This document shows positions 1-10,494 of a DNA stretch of 64,000 nucleotides, in pieces. A model generated the notes under the pieces. That model saw nothing but the letters and a program-made list of their open reading frames with translations, had not been told where the DNA came from and ran no database searches. The stretch spans positions 110,660 through 174,659 of the forward strand of contig DCLA01000128.1 in NCBI GenBank assembly GCA_002320815.1, written 5' to 3'. Each line of letters opens with the position of its first letter. Position 1 is the stretch's first letter. The translations under genes were made by a program, and so were the position numbers. The stretch is from Myxococcales bacterium UBA1660 (GTDB lineage: Bacteria > Myxococcota_A > Polyangia > Polyangiales > Houyiibacteriaceae).

Positions 1-2451
<2,451 letters not shown>

Positions 2452-2517
2452 GGCTCCCCGTTCTCGAGACCCGCGACGGGAAGGCCTGCGAGCCCTCCTC
2501 GAGCGGCCTCCGAACGG

Positions 2518-2898
2518 TCAGGGCGCCGGCTCGTCGTCGGCGTCGCGCCGGCGGAGCAGCTCGGCGAAGGAGCGCGGCTGGGCCGCCGGCTCGGGCGCGG
2601 GGACGTCGGCGGCGGCCAGCTCCGTGAGCAGGGTCGGCGCGCCCTCGCCGGTGCCCACCACCAGGATGCGCTCCCCCACCCGCACCAGGTGGAGCGAGCG
2701 CCGGGGGTCCAGGGGGAGGCGCTCCAGGACCTCCATGCGCTGGCCGGGCTTACTGGCGCCCAGGCCCCGCTTGGAGGCCCAGCGCAGGATCACCCAGGCG
2801 ATGACGCAGACGGCGACCAGCGAGAGGCCGGCCCGCGCCAGCTCCCAGCCGTAGCCCCCGGGGAGCTCGGCCGGGGCCGTCTGCAGCAGGAAGATCAC
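2518..2898 (-). CDS. FliO/MopB-like export-apparatus membrane protein
   Basis: A 126-residue protein with one N-terminal transmembrane segment (about residues 16-37, LSLVAVCVIAWVILRWA). A short beta-rich cytoplasmic domain follows (RMEVLERLPLDPRRSLHLVR, then VGERILVVGTGEGAPTLL), which is the typical FliO pattern, and the C-terminal tail is Pro/Ala/Asp-rich. In flagellar systems FliO helps assemble the FliP/SctR export gate. No fliP, fliQ or fliR lies beside it. The only other export-apparatus gene in the window is the SctU/FlhB-type gene at 36780-37826. It lies 16 nt downstream of the Fe-S oxidoreductase gene on the same strand and may share its transcript. Family assignment is from motif pattern only, since FliO is poorly conserved. 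Confidence 0.62.
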   Translation of the reverse strand: MIFLLQTAPAELPGGYGWELARAGLSLVAVCVIAWVILRWASKRGLGASKPGQRMEVLERLPLDPRRSLHLVRVGERILVVGTGEGAPTLLTELAAADVPAPEPAAQPRSFAELLRRRDADDEPAP

Positions 2899-2914
2899 CG
2901 GGCCCCCCGCCGCC

Positions 2915-5110
2915 TCACTCGGCGGCTTCGGGGACCTCGCGCGGGAGGCCGACGCCGACGGCCTCGGCCAGGAGCTCGGCGATGTCGAGCTGCCGGACGT
3001 CTTCCTTGTCCTCGGCCTTCAGGCCGTCGGTCAGCATGGTCATGCAGAAGGGGCAGGCGCTGGCGATGGTGTCCGCCTTGGTCTCCAGGAGCTGCAGCGT
3101 GCGCTTCTTGTTCACGCGGGTGCCGCCGGTCTCCTCCATGAAGTACTGGGCGCCGCCGGCGCCGCAGCAGAGACCCTGCTCCTTCTTCCAGTAGTCGACC
3201 TCCTCGAGGACCACGCCCTCGATGGCCTCCAGGACCTGACGGGGGGAGTCGTAGATCTTGTTGTAGCGACCGAGGTAGCAGCTGTCGTGGTAGACGACGC
3301 GCGCCTGGACCGGGCGGCTCGGGGTGAGCTTGCCGGCCTGGAGCAGGCCGTTGAGGAAGTCCGAGTGGTGGACCACGTCGTACTTGCCGCCGAAGTCCGG
3401 GTACTCGTTGAGCAGCGTGTTGAAGCAGTGCGGGCAGGCGGTGATGATCGTCTTCTTCTCCGCCTCGTAGCCGGCGAGGGTCTCGACGTTGGACTCCGCC
3501 ATCATCTGGAAGGTGTACTCGTCGCCGATGCGCCGCGCGGGGTCACCGGTGCAGCTCTCCTCGGTGCCGAGAACCGCGAAGTCCACGCCGGCCTCCTGCA
3601 GGAGGAGCGCCGTGGAGCGCGCGATCTTCTTGGCGCGGTCGTCGTAGCTGGCGGCGCAGCCGACCCAGTAGAGCACGTCGGCCTTCGGGTGGTCCGCCAG
3701 GAGCGGGATGTCGAGGCCCTTGGTCCAGTCGTCGCGGTCCATCCGGGACTGGTTCCAGGGGTTGCCGTTGGTGCCGATGCCGTTGAGGGCCCGCTGGAGA
3801 TCCGGCGGGAACTCGCCCTTCATCATGACCATCTCGCGGCGCATGCCGATGATCTTGTCCACGTAGGAGATCATCACCGGGCACTGCTCCTCGCAGGCAC
3901 GGCAGGAGGTGCAGCTCCAGATGACGTCCGGGTGGAGGATGTTGGGCACGATCTCGACGCCGGGCTCGTCCACGAGGAAATAGGCGTTCTCGGGCGGGCG
4001 CGGGAAGGTGTGGATCTCCTCGCCCTCGGCGATCTCGGTGGGGACCGAGTCGGTGGGCACGACCACGCCGTCGGTGGGACCGAACTGCTTGCCCTCGGAG
4101 GCGTAGAGGTGGTCGCGGAGCGCCAGGGTGAGGTGCTTCGGCGAGAGCTTCTTGTCCGTGATGTACGCCGGGCAGTTGTCGCTGCAGCGGCCGCACTCGG
4201 TGCAGGTGTAGAGGTCGAGGATGTGGCTGTAGGTCAGGTCCGAGAGCTTCTCGATGCCCACGGCCTCCTCGCGCTCGATGCGACCCTCGATGTCGTGCAC
4301 CGCCGGCAGCGCGTTGGGGCGCATGTCGTAGGCGAAGACGTTCGGCATCACGGTGATGATGTGGAAGTGCTTCGAGTAGGGGAGGATGTTGAGGAAGAGC
4401 AGGACCCAGGCGGCGTGCCACCAGAAGCCGATGTGCTCGAAGTACACCACCGGGGTGCGGTCCATCCCGTAGAAGAGGGTGCCGAGGGCGCTGCCGAAGG
4501 GGGCCCACCAGTGCCAGTGGGGCTCCTCGCCCATGACCTGCCAATGCAGGGCCTCGTGCCCGCCGACGTAGAGGAAGTCGGCCGCCATCATCGTGAAGAT
4601 GATCGCCAGGATGATGTTCGGCTCGAGACCGAGGGTCATCCGGGGCTTGTCGCGGACCTCTTCGGGGTCGGCGTTGTCCTTGCCCTTCTTGACGATGCGC
4701 AGGTACCAGAACGCCAGCGCGCCGACCATCGCGCCCGCCGCGGCGAGCTCCTTGATCAGCGAGTAGAGCTTGCCGACGATGTGGCCCTCGTCGAGGAGCC
4801 CGAACATCGTCCAGTCGTAGTCGTACCCGCGGCCCCAGAGCAGCACCGAGTTCAGGAGCAGCACGTTGAAGGCGGCGAAGATGAGGACGTGGGAGAGGCC
4901 CGCGACGGCGTAGGCCTTCTTCTCGACCATCTTCTCCTGGCCCAGCGCGGTCAGCATGACCTTGCGGGTCCGGAGGAAGATCTGCCCGGGGGTCCACTGG
5001 AAGCGGGCGTCGGGCTGGCCGATGCGAACCTGCCGCATCCGGCGGAACATCGACCAGGAGAAGAACGAGAGCGTGCCCACGAGCACGAGGGTCATCGCGA
5101 TGGAATTCAT
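2915..5110 (-). CDS. membrane (Fe-S) oxidoreductase with NarI-like, ferredoxin and CCG domains; ETF:menaquinone oxidoreductase-like
   Basis: A 731-residue protein. The N-terminal 250 residues contain several membrane segments with conserved histidines (VGGHEALHW, EHIGFWWHAAW), resembling the heme b-binding NarI-type domain. Two [4Fe-4S] motifs follow (CTECGRCSDNCP near 303, CTSCRACEEQCP near 400). Two HdrD/GlpC-type cysteine-rich CCG domains complete it (ending ACPHC, GLCCGAGG and ACPFC). Known proteins of this architecture move electrons from electron-transfer flavoprotein or similar donors to menaquinone during acyl-CoA oxidation. No etfAB is adjacent, so the donor is inferred. ATG 5110 is preferred over an upstream in-frame ATG at 5143 because TGAGG lies about 6 nt before it. 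The protein is full length for the family. Confidence 0.85.
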   Translation of the reverse strand: MNSIAMTLVLVGTLSFFSWSMFRRMRQVRIGQPDARFQWTPGQIFLRTRKVMLTALGQEKMVEKKAYAVAGLSHVLIFAAFNVLLLNSVLLWGRGYDYDWTMFGLLDEGHIVGKLYSLIKELAAAGAMVGALAFWYLRIVKKGKDNADPEEVRDKPRMTLGLEPNIILAIIFTMMAADFLYVGGHEALHWQVMGEEPHWHWWAPFGSALGTLFYGMDRTPVVYFEHIGFWWHAAWVLLFLNILPYSKHFHIITVMPNVFAYDMRPNALPAVHDIEGRIEREEAVGIEKLSDLTYSHILDLYTCTECGRCSDNCPAYITDKKLSPKHLTLALRDHLYASEGKQFGPTDGVVVPTDSVPTEIAEGEEIHTFPRPPENAYFLVDEPGVEIVPNILHPDVIWSCTSCRACEEQCPVMISYVDKIIGMRREMVMMKGEFPPDLQRALNGIGTNGNPWNQSRMDRDDWTKGLDIPLLADHPKADVLYWVGCAASYDDRAKKIARSTALLLQEAGVDFAVLGTEESCTGDPARRIGDEYTFQMMAESNVETLAGYEAEKKTIITACPHCFNTLLNEYPDFGGKYDVVHHSDFLNGLLQAGKLTPSRPVQARVVYHDSCYLGRYNKIYDSPRQVLEAIEGVVLEEVDYWKKEQGLCCGAGGAQYFMEETGGTRVNKKRTLQLLETKADTIASACPFCMTMLTDGLKAEDKEDVRQLDIAELLAEAVGVGLPREVPEAAE

Positions 5111-5231
5111 CGAATCCTCAGAGAAAGCACCGGTTTGTCGCACGTGGCCCGGGACCCGCGCGAGGGGGTCGTGGCCACGAGCCGAGGGATAGGGGGCGGC
5201 GGCGGCGGAGTCAATCGCCGACGCACTGCGT

Positions 5232-5254
5232 CACCGGCGAGGGATTCGCCGGTG
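5232..5254 (-). terminator. hairpin downstream of the DUF1232 gene
   Basis: CACCGGCGA (5232-5240) and TCGCCGGTG (5246-5254) form a perfect 9-bp stem with a 5-nt loop. It starts 8 nt past the stop of the leftward DUF1232 gene. No long T tract follows, so termination strength is uncertain. Confidence 0.5.
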
Positions 5255-5262
5255 CGCGGAGC

Positions 5263-5817
5263 TCACTGGGGGAGCTTGGCGTCGAAGAAGGCCTTGAGCT
5301 TGATCAGGTTCTTCTCCTCGCGGGAGAAGGACGGCGACTCGTAGCTCTTGGCGAAGCCCACCACGTCGGAGAGGAGCGCCTTGCGGACGTCCTCGTCCCG
5401 CAGGATGTCGTCGACCGAGCGGCCGCGGGCCGCGCCGTTGCGGAGCCCCCGGACGTAGGCCTCGAGGCGACCGTAGTCCTTGCCCAGGAACTCCTTGATC
5501 ATCTCGGACTCCTCGGAGAGCCGGTTGATCGTCTTCAGCATGTCGGCGTTGGCCTCGCCGGTGTCCTCGTTGGAGGCGAGGTCCGCGGCGACCCGCAGGA
5601 CGAAGGCGTCGTCCAGGTAGCCGATGTCGTCGATCCCGTCCGGGATGAGATCCAGGGACTTGAAGAGGTAGTTGAGCCCCCCGGCCACGGCTTCCCGGGC
5701 GTCCTGGGCCACCGTGCTCTCGGTGAGTAGCTCGGAGAGCTCCTCGGCATCGTGGCCGAGGTTGCGCAGCCAGTTCGGGAAGGTGTCGAGGTACTTGGCG
5801 ACGTCGCTCTCGCTCAT
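5263..5817 (-). CDS. DUF1232 (YkvA-like) domain protein
   Basis: A 184-residue protein. Residues about 50-85 contain the DUF1232 core: an Ala/Gly-rich helix, then LNYLFKSLDLIPDGIDDIGY and LDDAFVLRVAADLA. In this family the 'DLIPD...GYLDD' segment is a short conserved hydrophobic hairpin of unknown function, often in membrane-associated proteins. The C-terminal half is helical and charged, with no recognised motif. Start ATG 5817 was chosen because homology-like sequence begins there; the open frame continues upstream but reads as low-complexity Arg/Pro sequence. It is divergent from the histidine kinase gene at 6005, with 187 nt between starts. Function is unknown. Confidence 0.82.
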   Translation of the reverse strand: MSESDVAKYLDTFPNWLRNLGHDAEELSELLTESTVAQDAREAVAGGLNYLFKSLDLIPDGIDDIGYLDDAFVLRVAADLASNEDTGEANADMLKTINRLSEESEMIKEFLGKDYGRLEAYVRGLRNGAARGRSVDDILRDEDVRKALLSDVVGFAKSYESPSFSREEKNLIKLKAFFDAKLPQ

Positions 5818-6004
5818 GGGCTCTTTGAACTCCGGGATGACCTGGAGAGGGCTCGCGGGGAGCCCCCCGGGATGAATGGGGCACGCCACGCGCCTGCGCG
5901 CAGCGGGCCGGATGATAGAGGGCCGGCGCGGGGGCTTGCAACCGTGCATTTCGACGGTTCTTCCCCGGTTCCGCTCGGTCCCGAACGCGCTATGGTCGCG
6001 GAGG

Positions 6005-7045
6005 ATGTCGCACACCGAGAGCAGCCTGGGGGTCCTGGGGGCCCTCATGGACGAGCTCCCCCTGGGGGTCATCGTCCTCGCCCGGGATACCCGGGTCGTC
6101 TTCTTCAACCGCTACGAAGAGCAGCTGGCCCAGCGCGACCGCGTCGATGTCCTGGGCCGGCCATTCTTCGACGAAGTCGCCCCCTGTATGCGGGTGTCGG
6201 CGCTGGTCCGACAGTTCGAGCGCCTCGGCGAGGTCCCCCTGGAGGTCGACCTCGACTTCCAGTTCGACTTCCCCTTCAACCCGCGCCCCCGGGACGTGCG
6301 CATCCGGATGCGCTCCTTCGAGGTGGATGGTGAGCCCTACGGGGTCCTCTACATCGAGGACGTCTCCGCCGAGCTGGCGATGCAGCAGATGCGGGAGACC
6401 CTGACCCGCTTCCTGGTCCATGACCTGAAGAGCCCGCTCAACGTGCTCCAGCTCTCGCTGCAGGAGCTCATGCTCCGGCCCGTCGACGACGAGGTGCTGG
6501 AGACCCTCGGGGACGCCATGCGCGCGAGCCGGCGCCTCGACCGGATGATCATCGGTCTGCTCGACCTGAGCGCCATGCGGACCGGACGGCTGCCCATCGA
6601 GCGCGCGCCGACCGATCTGGGCGAGCTGGTCACCGCCGCCGTGGCCGACCTGGAGCCCCTGGCCCGCCAGGCGGAGATCACCCTGGACGTGGCGGTCGCC
6701 GACGATCCGATCACCGCCGAGGTGGACGGAGACCTGATCCGGCGCGCCATCGACAACCTGGTCGACAACGCCATCCGGCACGCGCCGCCCAAGGGGAACG
6801 TGCAGGTGCGCCTGGAGCTCGAGGACGAGCGCGTACGCTTGGTGGTCGAGGACGACGGCCCGGGCATCCCCGAGGCAGTCCGCGCGATCCTCTTCGAACC
6901 GGGCGCCCGCGAGAACGCCACCCGCAACTACGGCCTGGGGCTCACCTTCGTGCGCCTGGCGGCGCGGGCCCACGGGGGGCGGATCCGCGCGACCGACCGG
7001 GGAGACGACCCCGGGACGCGCTTCGAGCTCACCCTCCCCCGCTGA
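6005..7045 (+). CDS. PAS-domain sensor histidine kinase
   Basis: A soluble 346-residue kinase. An N-terminal PAS-like domain (about residues 5-125; LPLGVIVLARDTRVVFFNRY) is followed by a HisKA dimerisation/phosphoacceptor helix with H-box FLVHDLKSPLN. The HATPase_c domain has an N-box (DNLVDNAIRHAP), G1 (DDGPGIP) and G2 (NYGLGLTFVRLAARAHGG). No transmembrane segment is seen, so it probably senses an intracellular signal. No response regulator is adjacent on the same strand; the nearest receiver is the leftward gene at 9233-9841, so it is an orphan kinase here. Start ATG 6005 fits the PAS boundary, but the GGAGG directly abuts it, leaving some doubt; an in-frame ATG at 5876 is the alternative. 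Its 3' end overlaps the convergent gene by 17 nt. Confidence 0.9.
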   Translation: MSHTESSLGVLGALMDELPLGVIVLARDTRVVFFNRYEEQLAQRDRVDVLGRPFFDEVAPCMRVSALVRQFERLGEVPLEVDLDFQFDFPFNPRPRDVRIRMRSFEVDGEPYGVLYIEDVSAELAMQQMRETLTRFLVHDLKSPLNVLQLSLQELMLRPVDDEVLETLGDAMRASRRLDRMIIGLLDLSAMRTGRLPIERAPTDLGELVTAAVADLEPLARQAEITLDVAVADDPITAEVDGDLIRRAIDNLVDNAIRHAPPKGNVQVRLELEDERVRLVVEDDGPGIPEAVRAILFEPGARENATRNYGLGLTFVRLAARAHGGRIRATDRGDDPGTRFELTLPR

Positions 7046-8108
7046 TCCGCTCGCGGACCTCCCGGGCCACGGCCGGGAGCCCGGCGAGCTCGAGGGCGCG
7101 GGCGGTGCCGTCCAGGGCGTCGGTGCGCGGGTCGACCTCGCCGGCGAAGGCCGCGGCCGCCTCGCCGGGGCCCTCCAGCTCCAGGAGACTCCAGCCGAGC
7201 GCGGTGCCCGCGCCGGGTTCACCGAGGGACACGCCCACCGCCGCGACGTCCCTGGCGATCTCCGGCCGGCCAGCCTCGAGGAGGACCCGGGCCTGGGTCC
7301 CGCGCCCGGCCTGCTCCGGGGACGCCGCGAGGACCAGGGCCTCGGCGGCCTCGCCCTCCCCGAGCGCCAGGAGCGCCTCGGCGCGCAGCTCGAGGGCGCC
7401 CGGCGCGTCTTCGATCGCGGGGTGGGCCAGGAGCCGCGCCGCCAACGCGGGCCGACCGCTCCCGAGCGCGGCGCGGGCCGCCTCGACCACCTCCGGCAGC
7501 GCCAGGGGGAGATGCGCGGCCAAGGCCGTCGCCGCCTGCAGGGCGGCGAGGCTGTCGTCCCGGGCGACCGCGAGCGCGAAGGCCGCCCGGAGCGCCGCGG
7601 GGGTGTCCTCGGTACTCAGCAGCTCGAGGGCCCGCGCGGCTTCCCCATCGTCCTCCAGGCGTCGCGCGATGCGGAGCACCGGCTCGGGCGACCGGGGCGC
7701 GAGGCGCGAGGCCTCGACGAAGGCCGCCATCGCGCCGGCCCGGTCCTCGCGGACGAGGCGGAGCTCGCCGCGCGCGAGCCAGAGCTCCTCGGTGACGGGG
7801 GCGAGGGTGTCGGCGAGGTCCAGCAGGGCCTCGGCCTCGTCCAGCCGGCCCAGCCGGATGGCGGCTTCGGCCTGCCGCGAGGCGACGTAGGCGTCGTCCT
7901 GCGCCCCGGCCCGGGCCAGCTCGTAGAGCTCGAAGGCCTGGGCGTCGTCCCCGGCCGCGGCGGCGAGCTCGGCGCGAACGAAATGCTCGTAGGCGAAGGG
8001 GGACACGAAGACCCCCACGCTCCGTCGGCCGTCGAGGGTCCGGGCGACGGACGGGATCGCGGAGCCGCACCCGACGAGGACGATCAGCGCGACCAGCGCG
8101 ACCCTCAT
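7029..8108 (-). CDS. TPR-repeat lipoprotein
   Basis: A 359-residue protein with a lipoprotein signal peptide (LVALIVLVGCGSA; lipobox LVGC). The rest is Ala/Leu/Glu-rich tandem helical hairpins typical of TPR or Sel1-type solenoids (AFELYELARAGAQ, EAEALLDLADTLAP). It should sit on the periplasmic face of a membrane and scaffold other proteins; no catalytic motif is visible. It is the last gene of a leftward operon; its ATG overlaps the stop of the preceding lipoprotein gene by 4 nt (ATGA), indicating translational coupling. The 3' end overlaps the convergent histidine kinase gene by 17 nt. Confidence 0.82.
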   Translation of the reverse strand: MRVALVALIVLVGCGSAIPSVARTLDGRRSVGVFVSPFAYEHFVRAELAAAAGDDAQAFELYELARAGAQDDAYVASRQAEAAIRLGRLDEAEALLDLADTLAPVTEELWLARGELRLVREDRAGAMAAFVEASRLAPRSPEPVLRIARRLEDDGEAARALELLSTEDTPAALRAAFALAVARDDSLAALQAATALAAHLPLALPEVVEAARAALGSGRPALAARLLAHPAIEDAPGALELRAEALLALGEGEAAEALVLAASPEQAGRGTQARVLLEAGRPEIARDVAAVGVSLGEPGAGTALGWSLLELEGPGEAAAAFAGEVDPRTDALDGTARALELAGLPAVAREVRERISGGG

Positions 8109-8644
8109 GGGGTGGCGGTGGTGCACTCGGCGTCGTAGCCGGCCCGGCAGGTGACCTGCAGGGTCAGGGTGCTGCCCGGGTCGGGCGGCCAGGGCACGGC
8201 GAGCCGAGTGACCGAACCGATCTCTTCCTCGCCCAGCTCGCCGAAGCGGATGAAGCGGACGTAGAGGTCGGGGTCGGGTGCGGTGAGGCTCGGGTCCCCG
8301 TCCACGTAGAGGGGGACGTCCACGTACCAGCTGTCGGTGGTGACGCGGTTCCGGTCGATCCACCCCTGGCCGAGGGAGATGACGTATTCGCCGGCCGCGC
8401 TGCGCCGCACGATGACGTCGCCGTCCTCGAAGGGCGGGTAGTTCAGGTTCTCGAAGGTCCCGTTGTTCGCCGGGTCGAGGACCACGTCGATGCGGTCGAC
8501 GGCGCCAGGGACGATCGGCACGCCGGCGCCCAGGGCTTCGTTGGGGGCCCGGGCGCGCAGGTAGAAGGGCTCGATGCCCACCGCGTCGTCGCCGCCGCAG
8601 GCGAGCGCGCCGAGGGAGAGCACCGCGAGTAGGAACCGGCGCAT
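8105..8644 (-). CDS. secreted lipoprotein of unknown function
   Basis: A 179-residue protein with a lipoprotein signal (RRFLLAVLSLGALACGGDD; lipobox LGALAC-like). The mature part is Asp/Pro/Val-rich and probably all-beta (GVPIVPGAVDRIDVVLD, LTLQVTCRAGYDAEC), with two C-terminal cysteines. No known domain is recognised. It is third in the leftward operon: its ATG overlaps the stop of the PEGA gene by one base (TGATG), and its stop overlaps the next ATG by 4 nt. Confidence 0.78.
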   Translation of the reverse strand: MRRFLLAVLSLGALACGGDDAVGIEPFYLRARAPNEALGAGVPIVPGAVDRIDVVLDPANNGTFENLNYPPFEDGDVIVRRSAAGEYVISLGQGWIDRNRVTTDSWYVDVPLYVDGDPSLTAPDPDLYVRFIRFGELGEEEIGSVTRLAVPWPPDPGSTLTLQVTCRAGYDAECTTATP

Positions 8645-9231
8645 CACATCGCCTCCGGGAGCGGCGGGACGGGGAAGCCCTCCTGGGTGCCTCCGTCGCC
8701 GCCGCCGGCGGCCACGGCGATGCCGACGATGATCGCGGTGAGCACCACCGCGCCGCCGCCGACGGCAGCCCAGACCCACCACTTCCGATACCAGGGGTCG
8801 GCCGGCGCCGCGGCACCGTACGCGGCGGCTTCCTCGGCTTCGTGCGCGGCGATGGCCGACGCCTGGTCCGGCGTCGGGTCCAGGTACGCGTCGACCCGCG
8901 CGCCCTCGACGGTCAGGTCGACCGACCGGCTGTAGGGCTCGAACCCGACCGCGCGGATGGCGACCGTATGCCGCCCTGGCGGGAGCGTGAGGACCGCGAG
9001 CGGCGTCCGCCCAACCGCCTGACCGTCCACCAGGACCTCGGCGTCGTCCACGTTCACCGCGACCAGGAGCCGGCCCTGGGCGGGCGGCGGCGCGGCGATC
9101 GACGCCTGCTCGGCGACGACTCCGTCCTCGGAGGCGGCAGCCGGCGCGGGATCCTGCGGGGACGCGGAATCTTGCGCCAGCGCGGGCGCCGCGACTGCAA
9201 GGGCCGTCAGCGCGAGCGCGATGCGCAGCAT
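8644..9231 (-). CDS. PEGA-domain protein with signal peptide and C-terminal membrane anchor
   Basis: A 195-residue protein. It has a cleavable-looking signal peptide ending APALAQ, an Ala/Pro-rich linker, and a PEGA domain at about residues 53-118 (DAEVLVDGQAVGRTPL, then LPPGRHTVAIRAVGFEPYSR), a small beta-sandwich common on surface and cell-wall proteins. A transmembrane helix lies at about 152-175, followed by a short Gly-rich tail. It probably presents the PEGA domain in the periplasm. It starts 1 nt after the stop of the receiver-XRE regulator gene (TGAGATG), so the two are almost certainly co-translated. The partner lipoproteins follow immediately. Confidence 0.85.
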   Translation of the reverse strand: MLRIALALTALAVAAPALAQDSASPQDPAPAAASEDGVVAEQASIAAPPPAQGRLLVAVNVDDAEVLVDGQAVGRTPLAVLTLPPGRHTVAIRAVGFEPYSRSVDLTVEGARVDAYLDPTPDQASAIAAHEAEEAAAYGAAAPADPWYRKWWVWAAVGGGAVVLTAIIVGIAVAAGGGDGGTQEGFPVPPLPEAM

Positions 9232-9232
9232 C

Positions 9233-9841
9233 TCAGTACTCGCCGAAGAGGTCCTGGATGCGAACGTCGAGGGCGGTCGCGATCTTGAACAGGGAGCTGA
9301 TGGAGGCGCTGGACTCGGCGCGCTCGATCTGGCTCAGGAGCGACACGGAGAGCCCCGTGCGACGCGCCATCTGCTTCAACGTCAGCCCCCGGTCCTTACG
9401 GAGGCCGCGGATGGTCTCGCCGATGACCCGGTGGAGGTTCTCCTCCGGGGTGCGCATCAGGCCCTTCTTGCGCATGACGCGGTCCACGACCTCGCGGAAC
9501 TCGTCGGGGTTGAAGGGCTTCTTCAGGTAGTCGACCGCGTCGAGCTTCATCGACTGCACGGCCGTCTCGAGCGAGGGGTGCGCGGTGAAGATCACGACGG
9601 CGACGTCGCTGTCGACCTTGCGGATCTTCTCCAGGGTCTGGACCCCGTCCATCCCGGGCATCATCAGGTCGAGCACCACGAGGTGGTAGCCGTCCGTCTT
9701 GACCGCGTCGGGCGCCTCGGTCGGATCCTGCAGCGTGCGGACCTCGAAGCCGTCCTTCTCCAGGAAGGTCTCCATGAACTCGCAGATGGCCTCGTCATCG
9801 TCGACGACGAGCACCTTCACGGGCGGGAGCGGTTTGGCCAC
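9233..9841 (-). CDS. response regulator: receiver domain fused to XRE-type helix-turn-helix
   Basis: A 202-residue protein. Residues 8-125 form a CheY-like receiver: acidic pair VVDDDEA, phospho-acceptor Asp in VVLDLMMPGMDG near 55, Thr in VIFTAHPS, Lys in YLKKPFNP. Residues about 140-200 form an XRE/Cro-family HTH (GLTLKQMARRTGLSVSLLSQ, then IERAESSASISSLFKIATAL). Receiver-XRE fusions are much rarer than OmpR or NarL types. It is the first gene of a tightly packed leftward operon with a PEGA protein and two lipoproteins, so it may control envelope functions. No kinase is adjacent on this strand. The ATG lies 31 nt below the hairpin that follows tRNA-Pro. Confidence 0.92.
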   Translation of the reverse strand: MAKPLPPVKVLVVDDDEAICEFMETFLEKDGFEVRTLQDPTEAPDAVKTDGYHLVVLDLMMPGMDGVQTLEKIRKVDSDVAVVIFTAHPSLETAVQSMKLDAVDYLKKPFNPDEFREVVDRVMRKKGLMRTPEENLHRVIGETIRGLRKDRGLTLKQMARRTGLSVSLLSQIERAESSASISSLFKIATALDVRIQDLFGEY

Positions 9842-9872
9842 GGGTTCCTCCGGGTTGCTTGGAATCGCCAGT

Positions 9873-9899
9873 TCCCCTCTGCGAGTGCCGCAGAGGGGA
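9873..9899 (-). terminator. hairpin between tRNA-Pro and the regulator operon
   Basis: TCCCCTCTGCG and CGCAGAGGGGA form an 11-bp perfect stem with loop AGTGC. It sits just past the CCA end of the leftward tRNA and probably ends or processes that transcript. The T-rich tail is weak. Confidence 0.5.
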
Positions 9900-9904
9900 G
9901 AGGA

Positions 9905-9982
<78 letters not shown>

Positions 9983-10003
9983 ATCCTCGTTGCGAGGAGC
10001 GGG

Positions 10004-10032
10004 TACTTAGTCGGCTCCCCGGGGCCTGTCAA
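10004..10032 (-). promoter_or_regulatory. sigma70-type promoter for tRNA-Pro
   Basis: On the minus strand a perfect -35 TTGACA (10027-10032) is followed by a 17-nt spacer and a weak -10 TAAGTA (10004-10009). This would start transcription near 9997, about 15 nt before the tRNA 5' end. Confidence 0.55.
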
Positions 10033-10324
10033 CCGAGGAGTGCATTTCGAGGCAAGGAAACGGAATCATGGCGCTTTCTGGGGAATTTTCCGCTGGAATC
10101 CGCCCCCAGCGGCCGGGGTCGAGGTATTTCGCCCCGATCGGGTCCCGATTTGACGCAGCGCACCGAACGACTCGCCGGTTCGCGGCCTACAATCCGTGAT
10201 GAGACCGAAACGATGGCTCGGAGAAGGCACTTCGCCGATCAATCGTTAGGCTAAAGAGCCTCTCTACCGTGCGAAGCGTCGTCCCACACGCGCCCACCCA
10301 AAATGCATCGCCGGTCTTTTTTGG
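10033..10324. other. intergenic region upstream of the ilv leader
   Basis: No convincing gene is seen. The segment is slightly less GC-rich than its surroundings and separates the divergent tRNA and ilv promoters. Confidence 0.5.
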
Positions 10325-10352
10325 TTGACGCGACGCATCAGACCCGTAGTCT
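10325..10352 (+). promoter_or_regulatory. candidate sigma70 promoter of the ilv-leu operon
   Basis: TTGACG (10325-10330), a 16-nt spacer and TAGTCT (10347-10352) would start transcription near 10359. That is only a few bases before the leader-peptide ATG at 10363, implying an almost leaderless mRNA. The -10 match is poor, so this is tentative. Confidence 0.4.
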
Positions 10353-10362
10353 GTTGCTCGTG

Positions 10363-10494
10363 ATGTCGCTCACGACCCGCAAGACCGGACCCCGCGCGCA
10401 GGCTCTGCCCGCCCCCGCCTTGCCGATCGAGCTCATCGTAGGCCTGCTCCTCCTCGCCCTAATCATTGGGCGCGCGGGGACGGGCACGCTCTAG
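10363..10494 (+). CDS. branched-chain amino acid leader peptide (ilv attenuator)
   Basis: A 43-codon reading frame whose centre reads IELIVGLLLLALII: 11 of 14 consecutive residues are Ile, Leu or Val. This is the hallmark of attenuator peptides before ilv/leu operons, where ribosome stalling at uncharged tRNA-Ile/Leu/Val controls transcription. It lies about 300 nt before ilvB. The run of control codons (CTC ATC GTA through CTA ATC ATT) ends directly upstream of a GCGGGG element (10474-10479) that can pair with the next hairpin arm. An upstream in-frame ATG at 10303 exists, but 10363 follows the candidate promoter. No ribosome site is evident, fitting a leaderless start. Confidence 0.78.
   Translation: MSLTTRKTGPRAQALPAPALPIELIVGLLLLALIIGRAGTGTL

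Noticed and set aside
2518..2898. Chance membrane ORF instead of FliO-like
   Set aside because: The helix followed by the RMEVLERLPLDPRRSLHLVR and VGERILVVG pattern matches FliO well enough to keep, at moderate confidence.
7029..7045. Overlap between histidine kinase and TPR genes as a sign of mis-annotation
   Set aside because: Both genes have strong independent evidence; a 17-nt convergent overlap is plausible in a dense genome.
10303..10362. Upstream in-frame start for the ilv leader peptide
   Set aside because: The added 20 residues overlap the candidate promoter and show no ribosome site; the shorter peptide from 10363 is preferred.
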